NCBI GenBank assembly: GCA_030374765.1
Contig: JARGXX010000013.1
Coordinates: 992,001-1,056,000, forward strand
Source: Agarophyton chilense
Lineage: Eukaryota; Rhodophyta; Florideophyceae; Gracilariales; Gracilariaceae
Direction of reading: 5' to 3'
DNA length: 64,000 nucleotides
Shown here: piece after piece, positions 35,417 through 45,976 of the stretch
Numbering within the stretch: position 1 is the stretch's first letter
Layout of the letters: every line of letters begins with the position of its first letter
The notes under the pieces: generated by a model
What the model was told of the DNA's origin: nothing
The model's input: only the letters and a program-made list of their open reading frames with translations
The model's database searches: none
Position numbers and translations under genes: made by a program

Positions 35417-35713
35417 AATACCGTTTCAGTGATATTTCGGAATCTTTCTAAGTACAATTTGAGCTCTACTCTCATCACCTAGAAGAATTGGAACCCCAGA
35501 GTTTTCATCCTCTCCATTGATGTTCAAGAAAAGAAGAGAGCGTAGACCGGGATTGAAACTGTGAAACAATGTGAATATCGCTGTGTGAAATTGAGAATGC
35601 TTACTGACCATGTACGGTAGCAGATATTTTTCAAGAAAAAAAAGCCGCATCAATATATTTGGGCTCTGATTTTGGAGAAGGAAACTCACTTCAATTGTGC
35701 TGCTAAAATACAC

Positions 35714-37160
35714 TTAAGAACGAAACATCACGGACGTTTTCAAGGAGATGTTCGTCACGATGGTGGCAATAAATTTATTCTACAGCCTAAACATTTTTTA
35801 AAGTTTAGTTTCACGGGTTTGACCCCTTTCAAAGTAGGGTCGTTTACGTAGATTAGGGACCGTACGCCTTCAGAATCAGAAACGAACATGACGAAAAATA
35901 ATGCATTTCTTTGCTGAAAACCTCCAACAGAAATCAGTTTTTGAATATTTCCGAGGACATGAACGCATGCCCGGATGAGTCTATGTTCTGATTATTATAG
36001 TAAAAAGACGTACTGAATGCTGTACTCGACCCCAAGGCATAATTTGGACTCAAGCCAACTTCACCCTGTCCGCATGGTACAAAAGAGCGAGTGGTCTGAG
36101 TGTGGTAGCATAGGCGTTATAGAAGAGACACAGGACTAACCCGAAATCATCCTTCTCAATATCTTCCGTCATCTTTTACGTAGCATCACAAGTGAAACGA
36201 GAAATAAACGAACAAGATCTTATCCTTGCAAGGTACAATCGCATATTCCTAAGCGAGTTTTCGTTCAACTACAACCCCTTCGGAGAACAAAGTGCTTTTT
36301 TTACATTCGTTTCACTAAAAGCGATGTGATTCGTATGATAAAGGCAATTTCGTAGCCAGAAAGCCAAAGCTGCACTAATCGTAACAGGTACAGCGTTACT
36401 CCAATACTAGCAACGTGCTTGGTTCGGTCTCGCGTTTTATCTCCCGCAAGCTGAGAGGATAAAGAGGTTATGTTTGGAAATCGCAGACCTCATCTATCAG
36501 AGATCTACTGAAAAGCATTAGAAAATATGTGGAAAACCCGTCGCAACGTAATGAATTCTATTTCACATCCATTAATGCAGCAGAGAGCCGTTGAATAAGC
36601 AGAAACAGTATAACGAAAAGGAAAAGCGCTGTCCAAGTGTGCTGAGTTTGTATATGGGACGCTAGTTGGCATAGCAAGGCCGAAGGGGTACCGAAGGGAG
36701 AAGTTAGTATACTACGGGCACAAGCGCAAGCACGCAATGAAATACCAAGCCGTCAAACCACCTGAAAATTTAATACTGCACTCATGCGGATCTATTCAAG
36801 GTAGAATACACGACTGAACGCTATAAATAAGCAGCAATATGGATGAAGCTCTTTCCCAAATCTTGGAGACAAATGAACGTCGCTTCTGCATATATGGCGA
36901 TTTCGGTTACAATCGTAGCTGGTACTTGGAATTAATTTTATAGGAAAGTCAGTTAACTGAACCACAAAGGCGTTCAACGCAGCTATGTCATCGAACCGAA
37001 TAAGCGTGTAATGGATATTCAAAAAAATCAAACTGCACTTTACCATCGTAGGCTTTAAAAGTAAGATGAAGCTACTGGACAGTCTTATCGGATTGCTTTT
37101 CTCATGTTGCATGTTCATCAGCAACTGCCGTAGTTGCGTTTATCCTAACCAGATATCGCA
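35714..37160. other. Region without recognisable gene
   Basis: Only short open frames; the longest (minus 37124-36792) shows no known motif. AT-rich, no repeats recognised. Confidence 0.45.
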
Positions 37161-37169
37161 GTACTTCGA

Positions 37170-37370
37170 CTGCACGCCACCGACCCTCGAAACTTAATTG
37201 ACCATAAACCAAAATTGACCAAAAACCAAAATTGACCATTTTTATACTCGGACCCTCCGCTCGTCCGGACCTCTAAAACTCCGGACGAGGGAGAAATCGG
37301 CGAAAACAGTCTGTGACACGACGAACAAGAACATGCACGGACTTCGTCCGCAGAGCCCTCCTCGCGGAGG
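37170..37370. repeat. Short tandem repeat followed by a cluster of three hairpins
   Basis: At about 37193-37245 the motif AAACCAAAATTGACCA is repeated about three times. Then three perfect inverted repeats follow: CTCGTCCGGA/TCCGGACGAG with a 10-base loop (37260-37289), CGGAC-TTC-GTCCG (37338-37350) and CCTCC-TCGC-GGAGG (37357-37370). The block is GC-rich within AT-rich surroundings. Confidence 0.75.
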
Positions 37371-37389
37371 TCCAGACCCGTTTAAGACA

Positions 37390-38412
37390 CAACCCTTGCA
37401 ATTTGAGGATATATTCGGCTGATTGAAACAACTGAAAATGCCCTACACAGACCTCTTAGTAAATGCTGCCATGATCATATTCAACATTTGCAACTGCAGT
37501 TTGATGGCAGCTGCACGCTCAGATTTTCGCTCTTCTTGGTTCTTGTCACGTTAAGAACGCTCCAAAGCGTACTTTTCGCGCTCAAACAACAATTTGTCGC
37601 CCTTGACCGTAAAATGAGGCAAATCTGACTCATTCAAATGTTTTCAAAAGCAGCCAGCTCCTCTCTTATTTTTGTTGTGCACGCTTTTTTGCGCTTATGT
37701 ATCGCCGTTGGGCTCCCAGAGTCTGTCTAGCTCTCTTTATTGCTTCTGTATCCATTTGAAATGTTTATTCCTGATTAAAAGCAACAAAGAGGTCTTGACT
37801 GATTTACTCTTTTTCATTTTCTTATTTGGAAACATTCTCTTTTTCAGAGTTCTTCTTGCCACTAAAGTCGTCCCGCGCCTCTTCCGTCTGAAACAGAAGC
37901 TCGTTAAGCTCACCTAAATATCTCTAACTTATCTTGAAACGGTCATGCATGACCCCATCATTCTTTTACAAGGAAAGATGGAGACAGCAGATGTACCGAT
38001 CTTATAACTTCTTCCAAGAACCCGCCAATGTCAGGTTGTTGATCACATTTTATCTCTTCGCTGCTTTCTTGTACAAAACGAGGGTCTTTCCATGTGATGC
38101 AATATGGAAACCAGCGACAGCAACCTCCCTTACGATTAGTGAATCCTCATTCGCAGTAGATCGGGAGTGAAGGTCACTCTTTCCTTTCCTTTTACCGGCA
38201 ATTGGATTGGTATCGAAGGTAATTGACGAGAGCCTGGCGGAACTTAGCGCGTGCGCGGCAGAACTTGACGCGACGGCGGCGGAGCTTGACGCGACGGCGG
38301 CGGAGCTTGAAGTTGCTACAGAGGTAGGTAAAGAGGAACTGGGAGAGTTGTGTTAGGGGTGCTTGTTGGAAAGAGCATCGTTTATTGCGACAACGGATGC
38401 CATGGTGGGATG
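37390..38412. other. Region without recognisable gene, with a 21-bp minisatellite
   Basis: From 38237 to 38317 a 21-base unit (GCGGCGGAGCTTGACGCGACG) is present nearly four times with small changes. In one plus-strand frame (about 38205-38355) it reads as AAELDAT repeats. No start codon or gene structure supports it firmly. The rest shows only short open frames. Confidence 0.5.
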
Positions 38413-38500
38413 TGTCAAACATTACAGTAGAAATATCCAGTACTTAGGAAAGGCAAAGAAGAGCTCGAAGTAAATGTCTGGGCAGAGTCCTCCTCTCACA
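38413..38500 (+). repeat. 5' LTR of the copia element (88 bp, shortened)
   Basis: Matches the 3' LTR except that 49 bases after TGTCAAAC are missing. The missing block lies between TGTCAAAC and TGCCAAAC in the 3' LTR, so the loss is best explained by pairing of these short repeats. Confidence 0.8.
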
Positions 38501-38517
38501 GGTTATGCGCCCGACGC
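38501..38517 (+). other. Primer-binding site of the copia element (internal tRNA-iMet type)
   Basis: GGTTATGCGCCCGACGC follows the LTR with no gap. Eleven of the first 12 bases pair with the anticodon arm of initiator tRNA-Met (GGGCCCATAACC, as in the gene at 45341), not with its 3' end. Drosophila copia is known to use such a half-tRNA primer. Confidence 0.72.
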
Positions 38518-38745
38518 AACCACTGCTGCAAAACAAGATAACGTCTCCCACCCACCCACCCACAAACCACTTCACGAGGCCATCTAACCTCACACACAAC
38601 GAATTCGACAAACCTAAGAACCCAACGTCGTCAAAGACGACAATACACTAAAGATATCACCGAGCTTACGACAGAATTATACGCACAAGCCATACAAGAA
38701 GCAAACGACAAGCATCACTACACAGACACCACGCAACACAGAACA

Positions 38746-39641
38746 ATGGAAAACGAAAGACACCCCAGGCTCCCGGAGCTAAACCCAGCCAATTACGCAC
38801 CCTGGTACCTAGCGTTGGAAACGTACGCTACCACGATCGAAGCAACCGAACACCTCTCCAGCAACCCCCCATCCCAGTAGACCCCGCACAACTCAAACAC
38901 CACACACAATGCAAGTCCAAACTACTATCAACCATCCTCAGTAGTGTTCCTTCGGATGTACTCGGTCTACTACTCGTCCCATAAAATCGGCCAACACCCC
39001 AAAACCTAGTCCACGACATTATAACCCATATTGCCCGAGCAACCAAGAACGATCACAAGTTCTTGAGGACAGAAGCCGAAAATATTACATACACCCCGGA
39101 CACAACCATCGACAGCTACATCAAGTCTCACACTGAACTCCGGCAGAATATGATATCAGCACGCTATCCTAACATTAAACAGGAAGAGACCACAGTAGAC
39201 TTCATCATAAACGGTTTGAAAAACCATTCAACCCTAACCCCCATTCTCGGACCCATCATACTCCAAAAACCCCAGACGATCAAAGCCTTTCTCATCAGCT
39301 TCAAACAATTCCAATCGTTGTTTCAACCCATTCACGGACCCACACCACAACCCTCAGCAGCTAGGACTTTCACCGGGAACCACTCATTCAGAGGCAGATA
39401 TCAGTACCGCCACCCTTACCGTCCGTATCGCCGCAGCGCATACGTCCAACGCCGACTACCCCCCGGCTACACACGGTGCCGATTCCACACCAGTCTTGGA
39501 GTCCCTTCAGGTCACACGGACGAGGAATGCCAGGACCGCCGACACCCCAAATATCACACTAAGACGCAAGCACAACTAGCACACACCCACCCCCAATATC
39601 CTGCCCATCCCCACATCCCCGCCTCATCCACAGCCATATGA
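38746..39641 (+). pseudogene. gag: gag of the copia element (one frameshift, one stop)
   Basis: Starts at ATG 38746 with PRLPELNPANYAPWYLALE, a copia-type gag beginning. The frame changes at the C run near 38866-38877, a TAA falls near 38982, and the frame then stays open to 39641. The middle part (DSYIKSHTELRQNMIS, TVDFIINGLKNHSTL) has the usual copia gag helices. Near the end YTRCRFHTSLGVPSGHTDEEC is a Cys/His cluster that may stand in for a zinc knuckle. Confidence 0.7.
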
Positions 39642-39679
39642 TCCCGTCCCGTATCACGCACAACCCAGTGACCCGGCGG

Positions 39680-40263
39680 AAACAGATAACGACAACAAAA
39701 GTACGTTTATTCTCGACAGCGGAGCAACACCCACCCATATCCCCCTACCAACGTCAACCATGTCCAGACTCCAACACCCCACACTGACCACCACTGCGAC
39801 GAATTCTCAGACAATGTGCACCCATCATGGGATAATCAGGATACGGCCCAGCACGACTAAGAAAATCATCCACACCATAGCCGTAGCCAATCCGCATATC
39901 AGGCAAAATCTCCTCTCGGTGCATGATCTCGCGACTCAATACGGCCTCATTGCCTTCACACCGGAAGCCGGATACATCATCGACACACACCAACAACCCC
40001 CACAAATAATCGCAAGAGGACCAAGGATCACATCGCAATATCAACTTAAGGGCATAATTTTAGACACGAACCACGCCTCCACAGCGAGAATATTACCACG
40101 TAAACCACGGATTTCTGTCGCAACTAAACCCCCCCTCACAACAACAACCCCCACGAAGCACAAAGCAACCAAAACACGAGCCACATCAACCCAGATACAA
40201 CGGGCAGAACCACCACACAGTCCCTTAGGCATCTCCCAGACCCACGGTCGAATAACAATCTGA
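39680..40263 (+). pseudogene. Protease of the copia element
   Basis: STFILDSGATPTHI carries the DSGA active site of the copia aspartic protease. The reading frame differs from gag and from integrase and ends at a TGA at 40261. The segment NPHIRQNLLSVHDLATQYGL is typical of the region leading into integrase. Confidence 0.7.
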
Positions 40264-40274
40264 CCCCCGAACGA

Positions 40275-41285
40275 TTGATAGCCCACAATTGGCACAGCCG
40301 CATGAATCATGCGCACCCAGCTAAACTCAGCCTTACAGCCAAACAAGGGCTGCTCCGTACAATGCCGAAACACTTGCCCAATGACATCAAATTCACATGC
40401 AGCGCTTGTCGCCATTCCCAACAAGCCCCCGCACCTCACAAACCGACAATACACACGTACCCAGTTGGGGCATACATCAGCTCAGACACTTGTGGTCCGG
40501 TGAAATCGACGTCTACGCATGGCAACAACCACATGCTTCTCCTCATTTGTGCACGCAGTCGATTAGCATTCGCACATTTTGTCAAGGACCGCAAGGACAT
40601 ACCGACGCACGTCAGCAACACACTCCATCACATACGCCACCGAATGAAACACCCTCTGACATACTTTCAAACGGATAATGCAAAGGAGTATACATCCTCA
40701 AAAATGCAAAACTTATATCACACGCATAAAGTGCAACTAGACCTCCGAACAACCCATCAACCACAAGAAAACTCCATAGCGGAGCGGATGAACCGAACGA
40801 TCATGAACTCGGTCCGTGCACTATTAGCAACCGCCAAACTATCCGAACAATACTGGGAAGACGCCGCACGTGACACAGTCTTTAAATAGAATCTCCTTCA
40901 TCATGCAGCAATCAACACATCTCCATTTCAATTGTGGTACGGCGAACCCCCAGCCATAGCAAAAATATTCATATTCGGCGAACTCGGCACAATACCTACA
41001 TATGCACCAAAGAGCACACTCGATTCGAGGGCCGAGCCAGCCAGGTACATGTATCCCATATCCATCAAGCACATTGTAGTACTTAACCTCAGAAGCCAAC
41101 AATACCAGAGCATCCGGGCCAGTGACTTTCATCCGTATCACAAAACCAAGGACCTCACGACAACTACAACCACAGCCTTTAAGGCCAGAGCAATGCAAAG
41201 ACAACCACTGCCCACCGCAATCAGCATCAATACATCCCCCCCGCCAACCTCACACAAGCACGACAATACCCCGACGCCGAGCTGA
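40275..41285 (+). pseudogene. Integrase of the copia element (TAG at 40887)
   Basis: The zinc-binding part is WHSRMNHAHP with FTCSACRHS (HHCC pattern). The core has SSDTCGPV (Asp), YFQTDNAKEYTS (Asp) and HQPQENSIAERMNRTIMNS (Glu). An in-frame TAG at 40887-40889 interrupts it; the frame continues through SPFQLWYGEPPAI and the GKGKxRR-poor tail to 41285. Near 41234-41241 a run of eight C marks the shift to the RT frame. Confidence 0.8.
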
Positions 41286-42784
41286 GGAAAAAGGCACATG
41301 ATACAGAGTTAGACAACCTCGACGAACACAACAGCATCAAATGGCTTCCGAGAACATTCATCCCACCAAAACACGCAGCAATACCCGTTATGATGTTATA
41401 TGCGTACAAAAGCTCAGAGAACGGCCCAATAGTGCAACGTAAATCCAGATATAATCTCAGAGGTGACCTCATGAAACCTGGCGTTCACTACAACCCCAAA
41501 CACACCACCACATATACTGCCGACCGTTCGACTCATCGGATGCTGATCGCCTTACACGCGCGTCACAAAATGCCACTGGAGCACTTTGAAATAACATCGG
41601 CATACTTATATGAAGAATACAAACACGATAACCTCATATATGTCAAGCAGATGCCACGCTTCAATGGTACTTACGCACACGACGGCCAATACGGACAGCT
41701 TAAGGGCACCTTTTACGGATCCCCACCGCCCGCATACTATTATAATCACGGACTGAAAGCATTCCTCACCAAACTGCGATTCACCCCCTCAGAACACGAC
41801 CCGTGCCTTTCTACACGCCACACGCCAGAAGGCGTCACAATCGTCAGCACCACCATCAACGACTTCTTAGTCCTCGCATCCTCAAAGAAGCTCATCGATA
41901 CCCTTCACAAGCAACTACTCACGAAGTACAAAATGAAGCGATTAGAACGACCGACCCGCTTTCTTAATTGGACAATTACATATGCTGCGGATGGAGCAGT
42001 CTAAATCGCACAACCAGATTCCATCGAGGCACTACTCGAACAAACCAACATGAGCACCTGCAACCCAACGGCCACCCCTTACAACAATCAAACAGCCTTA
42101 GCCAGGCTCCCACAAACGCCGCTCCTATCAACCGAACAAGCCTCCTGCTACAGACAGATCCTAGGGAAAATCAGGTACATCACAGACAGCACCAGACCAA
42201 ACATCACCTATGCCACCAATCAACTAGCGCAATTTATTTTGCAACCCCAACAACACCACTGGCAATCCCTAAAGACGCTTCTCCGGTACTTGAAAGGCAC
42301 CAAAACCTATGGAATACGATACAATTCCGATCAACGCACTACCGCACCAATTACGATCTACAGCGACACAGACTTTGGCAACGAACATAACAGAAAGTCA
42401 GTTACGGGAACGGTCCACCTCATCGATGGTCCTACGATTTCATGGTTTTCCAAACAGCAGAACATTGTTGCGCTATCCACGACCGAAGCCGAATACATAT
42501 CCGCCACCAGCGCCACCCAACACACACAATGGCTCCGCAATATCCTACACGCCACACAACTGACGAACCTATACCCAAACCCGCATTATATCGACAACCA
42601 TTCTGCTATACTAATTGCCGAAAATCGAGCCCCAACCAAACGACGAAAATACATAGACCTTAAACACCATCACCTCCAACATCACATCGTCTCCCGCGCC
42701 ATTTCATTGAACAAAATCACGACGAGTGATATGAAGGCCGACATATTTACCAAACCCCTAACCGCGATAGATTCCGAAAACTAA
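41246..42784 (+). pseudogene. Reverse transcriptase and RNase H of the copia element (TAA at 42002)
   Basis: The frame is open from about 41246 (ANLTQARQYPDAELRKKA) to 42004, where a TAA breaks it, and continues in the same frame to 42784. RT motifs are HKMPLEHFEITSAYLYE and LIYVKQMP. The catalytic YVDD is replaced by TIND in VSTTINDFLVLAS, so the polymerase would be dead even without the stops. RNase H is well kept: YSDTDFGNEHNRKSVTG, LSTTEAEYISAT, KYIDLKHHHLQHHI and ADIFTKPL. Confidence 0.85.
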
Positions 42785-42832
42785 GGGAACAGCTTCAAAT
42801 ACACCCCAAACCGCAATCAAATGCGACGAATC

Positions 42833-42842
42833 AACCGGGGAC
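42833..42842 (+). other. Possible polypurine tract of the copia element
   Basis: ACCGGGGAC stands directly before TGTCAAAC of the 3' LTR. It is short and impure. The alternative LTR start at 42892 has no purine tract before it, which favours this one. Confidence 0.45.
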
Positions 42843-42979
42843 TGTCAAACACCATCAAGCACGAATCCTTGATGCGCCGCATTTTTTTGAATGCCAAACA
42901 TTACAGTAGAAATATCCAGTACTTAGGAAAGGCAAAGAAGAGCTCGAAGTAAAGGTCCGGGAAGAATTCTCCTCTCACA
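42843..42979 (+). repeat. 3' LTR of the copia element (137 bp)
   Basis: Begins TGTCAAACACCATC and ends CTCTCACA, followed by the target duplication GGATG. It contains a perfect 7-bp inverted repeat, CATCAAG/CTTGATG (42853-42874), in the block absent from the 5' LTR. Confidence 0.72.
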
Positions 42980-42984
42980 GGATG

Positions 42985-43608
42985 GATTGGAAAAGAGGCA
43001 GGCGGTAGTGGGAAACGATGGCTACACCATGCTTGTGTTCACCACTTGGCGCAACTGAGTTCCCGCCAAAAACAGGACATCTGTCCTCATGAACGTTCCT
43101 CACACCGTTTCACTAACCAGGCGGTTTTCTCTGCGTTTTGTCAAGAGTCCATTGCAGAATTCCACCTCACTTCAATTTTTTTTCCCTAGTCCCAAAAATC
43201 TTTCCAGAATTTTACAGGCGTACGGTCTCTATTAGGGGTCATTTAGGGGTTGTGACCCCTCTTAGGGGTTGTTAGTTCTGGGGGATTTTCAATTGTTATT
43301 ACGCGGTGTCATTCTGCTTTTAATGCGTTCGGTTCTTCATGAGGCGCCCCAGAAAAGCAGAACGAAACAAAAAAAAGCTTCTACAGTGCAACATATCAGT
43401 CTTCTTTCATGCCACGTATGAAATGCATCTGCTCCTGTGCAGTGTCCACCCTTCGATTCTCCGGTAACTATTATGCTTCCCTTACAGAAAACTTTTATTT
43501 GTGTATATCAACGCGCCAGCCAAGGGCCAGGCTGTACCACGCGACGATCTGTGAGCTGATTTAGCAACCGATACTGCTTCCAAGAACAAAATATAAATCT
43601 CTCTCCCG
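42985..43608. other. Intergenic region
   Basis: No gene seen. It includes three TTAGGGG words (43232-43269) and is the 3' flank of the D2HGDH-like gene on the minus strand. Confidence 0.5.
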
Positions 43609-45129
43609 TTACGATGAGCTAGCAGGCAATACTTTATACGGATTGCAGATACCGTTCTTATCTAAAGCGGCCTTAACAGTCCGCATGATATCCACGGCGA
43701 CGTTCCCTTTTGAGTATCCAATAGCTCCCGCTTTCATCACTCCAAGGCCATGTTCTGCACTAATACTTCCTCCAACGCTTGAGACGAATTCATAAACCCA
43801 GGGTTCCAACCGTTGTTGTGTGACATCTTTTTGTGTACTGTCTTGTACAGCAACATTAAGATGTAGATTTTCATCCCCGATATGACCCCAGCCACAAACT
43901 TGAGCAGAACTGAGATCTTTGACACGCTCCTTTGCCATATCAATCATTTGGTGAAAGTGAGCAACAGGTACACTAACGTCATACTTTAGAGTTGCAGCTG
44001 AACCAGCTTTAAGAACAGCCTCTGGTAGGCTTTCTCGTAACTCCCAGAGTTCATTACTCTGTGTCTCGCTCTCGGCTATAATACCGTCGGAAATAAGATC
44101 TTCTTCGAAGGCAGTTTCCAAAAATGCTTCGAGTTTTTCACGGTTGTGTTCGGCGTTACTACCTGCACATTCAATTAGTACAAGAGAATGTTGGGGGTCG
44201 TGTGGTATGCCGAGAGGGTCGGACACATGAGAGAGATTTGTGTTTGCCATATGTATGCTAGAAGCATCCATGAATTCAATGGCAGAAAGAACCTCGCCCA
44301 GTGACTGTTTTGCCAATCGTAACAGCGGTGGAACATGATCTGATTTCGTGACGTGCACAATCATGGTATCAATACAGGAACTCTTCATTGGGCAAGCAAT
44401 GGCCAGCCGTGTTATTATACCAAGAGTTCCTTCAGCACCAATCATGAGTTGTTTTAAATCGTATCCAGTGTTGTCTTTTCTGATGCGGCTCATGGCATCT
44501 AATACACGACCATCTGGCAAGACAGCTTCCAGTCCAACGACACTTGCACGCAATGGTCCATATCGGACAAATCTAGAACCTCCAGCGTTTGTTGCGACGT
44601 TGCCGCCGATTTGACAGCTTCCCTTGGCGCCTAGATCAAGAGGAACGCGATATCCAGCAGCTCCGACATAATTGTCAAGTGCCTCTAAAACGACTCCTGC
44701 CTGGGTTGTAACCACGCCGGAGTTCTTATCAAAACCTTCAATCTGAGTCATTGCTGAAAGTGATAGTATAAGTTCATCAAACACTGGAACACTACCTCCC
44801 ACAAGGCCGGTGTTTCCACCTTGAGGTACAACAGCAATTTGATGCATATCGCAGTACTGCATGATTTGGGATACTTGCTCAGTAGTGGATGGTTTCAGCG
44901 CAACAGTGCTGGACCCCTGAAACCGGTTCATCCAATCGACATTATACGGTTCTAAGTCATCTTGATTTGTGATTACTGCCGAGTTGCCTAACATCTCACG
45001 GAAAATATTGATATCTGCGGCGGATATCTGTTTAAAACGATTGTCTCGATGAATGGCTGGTTGTGCTAGAGACCTAACGAGACCATGTTGGTGCTTCGAG
45101 CGGCCGAATGATATAATAGACCGAATCAT
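43609..45129 (-). CDS. D2HGDH: D-2-hydroxyglutarate dehydrogenase, mitochondrial, FAD-dependent
   Basis: The 506-residue protein oxidises D-2-hydroxyglutarate to 2-oxoglutarate and passes electrons from FAD, in mitochondria, toward the electron-transfer flavoprotein. The N-terminus (about 1-30) is Arg/Ser-rich without acidic residues, fitting an import signal. The FAD-binding PCMH-type domain spans about 70-250 with PQGGNTGLVGGSVPVFDE (102-119), DLGAKGSCQIGGNVATNAGG (165-184) and KDNTGYDLKQLMIGAEGTLG (218-237). The C-terminal FAD-oxidase domain follows, with the metal/substrate residues in GHIGDENLHLN (415-425) and SAEHGLG (457-463). The length and the VGGSVPVFDE wording favour D2HGDH over D-lactate dehydrogenase. 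No intron. It is divergent from the tRNA gene 212 bases away. Confidence 0.93.
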   Translation of the reverse strand: MIRSIISFGRSKHQHGLVRSLAQPAIHRDNRFKQISAADINIFREMLGNSAVITNQDDLEPYNVDWMNRFQGSSTVALKPSTTEQVSQIMQYCDMHQIAVVPQGGNTGLVGGSVPVFDELILSLSAMTQIEGFDKNSGVVTTQAGVVLEALDNYVGAAGYRVPLDLGAKGSCQIGGNVATNAGGSRFVRYGPLRASVVGLEAVLPDGRVLDAMSRIRKDNTGYDLKQLMIGAEGTLGIITRLAIACPMKSSCIDTMIVHVTKSDHVPPLLRLAKQSLGEVLSAIEFMDASSIHMANTNLSHVSDPLGIPHDPQHSLVLIECAGSNAEHNREKLEAFLETAFEEDLISDGIIAESETQSNELWELRESLPEAVLKAGSAATLKYDVSVPVAHFHQMIDMAKERVKDLSSAQVCGWGHIGDENLHLNVAVQDSTQKDVTQQRLEPWVYEFVSSVGGSISAEHGLGVMKAGAIGYSKGNVAVDIMRTVKAALDKNGICNPYKVLPASSS

Positions 45130-45340
45130 TGTGATAGAAGGTGTTCAGGGGAAACCTGTGATCAGGGAATGGCTACCAACCTGGCTCTCGAGTTGAAGAT
45201 TACCAAAAAGAGAGTGTGCTGCATATTGCATAGGTGAAAAAGCGTTGAAGTCGGAGGGATGGGATGGGGAGAAAATGCACCCTAATCGTTGCAAAGTATT
45301 TTTAAATACTATAATGTAACTCCGTTTCTACCATGAGATC

Positions 45341-45413
45341 AGCATCGTGGCGCAGTGGTTAGCGTGCTGGGCCCATAACCCAGCGGTCCTGGGATCGAAA
45401 CCCAGCGATGCTA
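45341..45413 (+). tRNA. Initiator tRNA-Met (CAT)
   Basis: A 73-base cloverleaf without intron. The acceptor stem is AGCATCG/CGATGCT with discriminator A. The anticodon stem is CTGGG/CCCAG with loop CCCATAA (anticodon CAT), and the T arm is CTGGG-ATCGAAA-CCCAG. The first pair A1:T72, three G:C pairs at the base of the anticodon loop, C33 and A54 mark it as the eukaryotic initiator, not the elongator. The CCA end is not encoded. Confidence 0.95.
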
Positions 45414-45422
45414 GGATTAAAA

Positions 45423-45427
45423 TTTTT
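45423..45427 (+). terminator. Pol III terminator of tRNA-iMet
   Basis: TTTTT begins ten bases after the tRNA end, the usual RNA polymerase III stop. Confidence 0.8.
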
Positions 45428-45976
45428 AATGTGGTTCATGGCATCGACAGGCGCAACATTTCGAAAGTGGTTTTTCTCCGAAGAGTTGTTCGGTTCATAC
45501 ACTGCTCCAAAACAAGTATAGGGCGCAACCGTTGCAAGTATTGAAACCAACTTTTCTACACCTCAATCTCTTAGTAATTCTCCTTTACCATTTTCTTTCT
45601 TCTGCAACATGTCTGTCGCCCGCCCTGTTGGAAAACTGCTCTCTTCTCGAGGTAGGATAGGACAAGCAGTGCATCAGTCATTTGCAGTTATGTGAAGAAG
45701 ACGATGCGAGCACAATTCAACTCTTAAGCAAAAACATTTTCAAACGAGAGAATCACCTAGGGTTCTCTTTCGTCAATCTGCCCCTAACAATGTTTTTTAT
45801 TCGAACTACTCCGGTTGGCTCGGGGGGAAACGCTTCTAAGTCCCCAGAAGGAATTTCTCGTCAACATACCAATCACTTTCCTCTTTGGCTTTTCAATATC
45901 CCGGACATGGATTGAGCATGAATCGGACACGGATGCATATGGCGTCGAAAAAAATAGAGAGTGGTCTTTCTTCCTT
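45428..45976. other. Intergenic region
   Basis: No gene recognised between the tRNA and the 3' end of the bestrophin-like gene. The short open frames here carry no known motif. Confidence 0.5.

Larger units (their letters stand above)
38413..42979 (+). mobile_element. Ty1/copia element, complete ends, broken genes
   Basis: The element runs from TGTCAAAC at 38413 to CTCACA at 42979 and is flanked by perfect 5-bp duplications GGATG (38408-38412 and 42980-42984). It has very short LTRs, an unusual primer site, gag, protease, integrase, RT and RNase H in copia order. Frameshifts at C runs and several stops disable it. The shared part of the two LTRs differs at about five positions in 80, so it is not very recent. 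Confidence 0.9.

Noticed and set aside
43232..43269. Interstitial telomere-like TTAGGGG words
   Set aside because: Only three spaced copies with different neighbours; not a tandem array.
43609..45129. Annotation as D-lactate dehydrogenase
   Set aside because: The same FAD family, but VGGSVPVFDE, DLGAKGSCQIGGNVATNAGG and the C-terminal NPYKVLP fit D2HGDH better.
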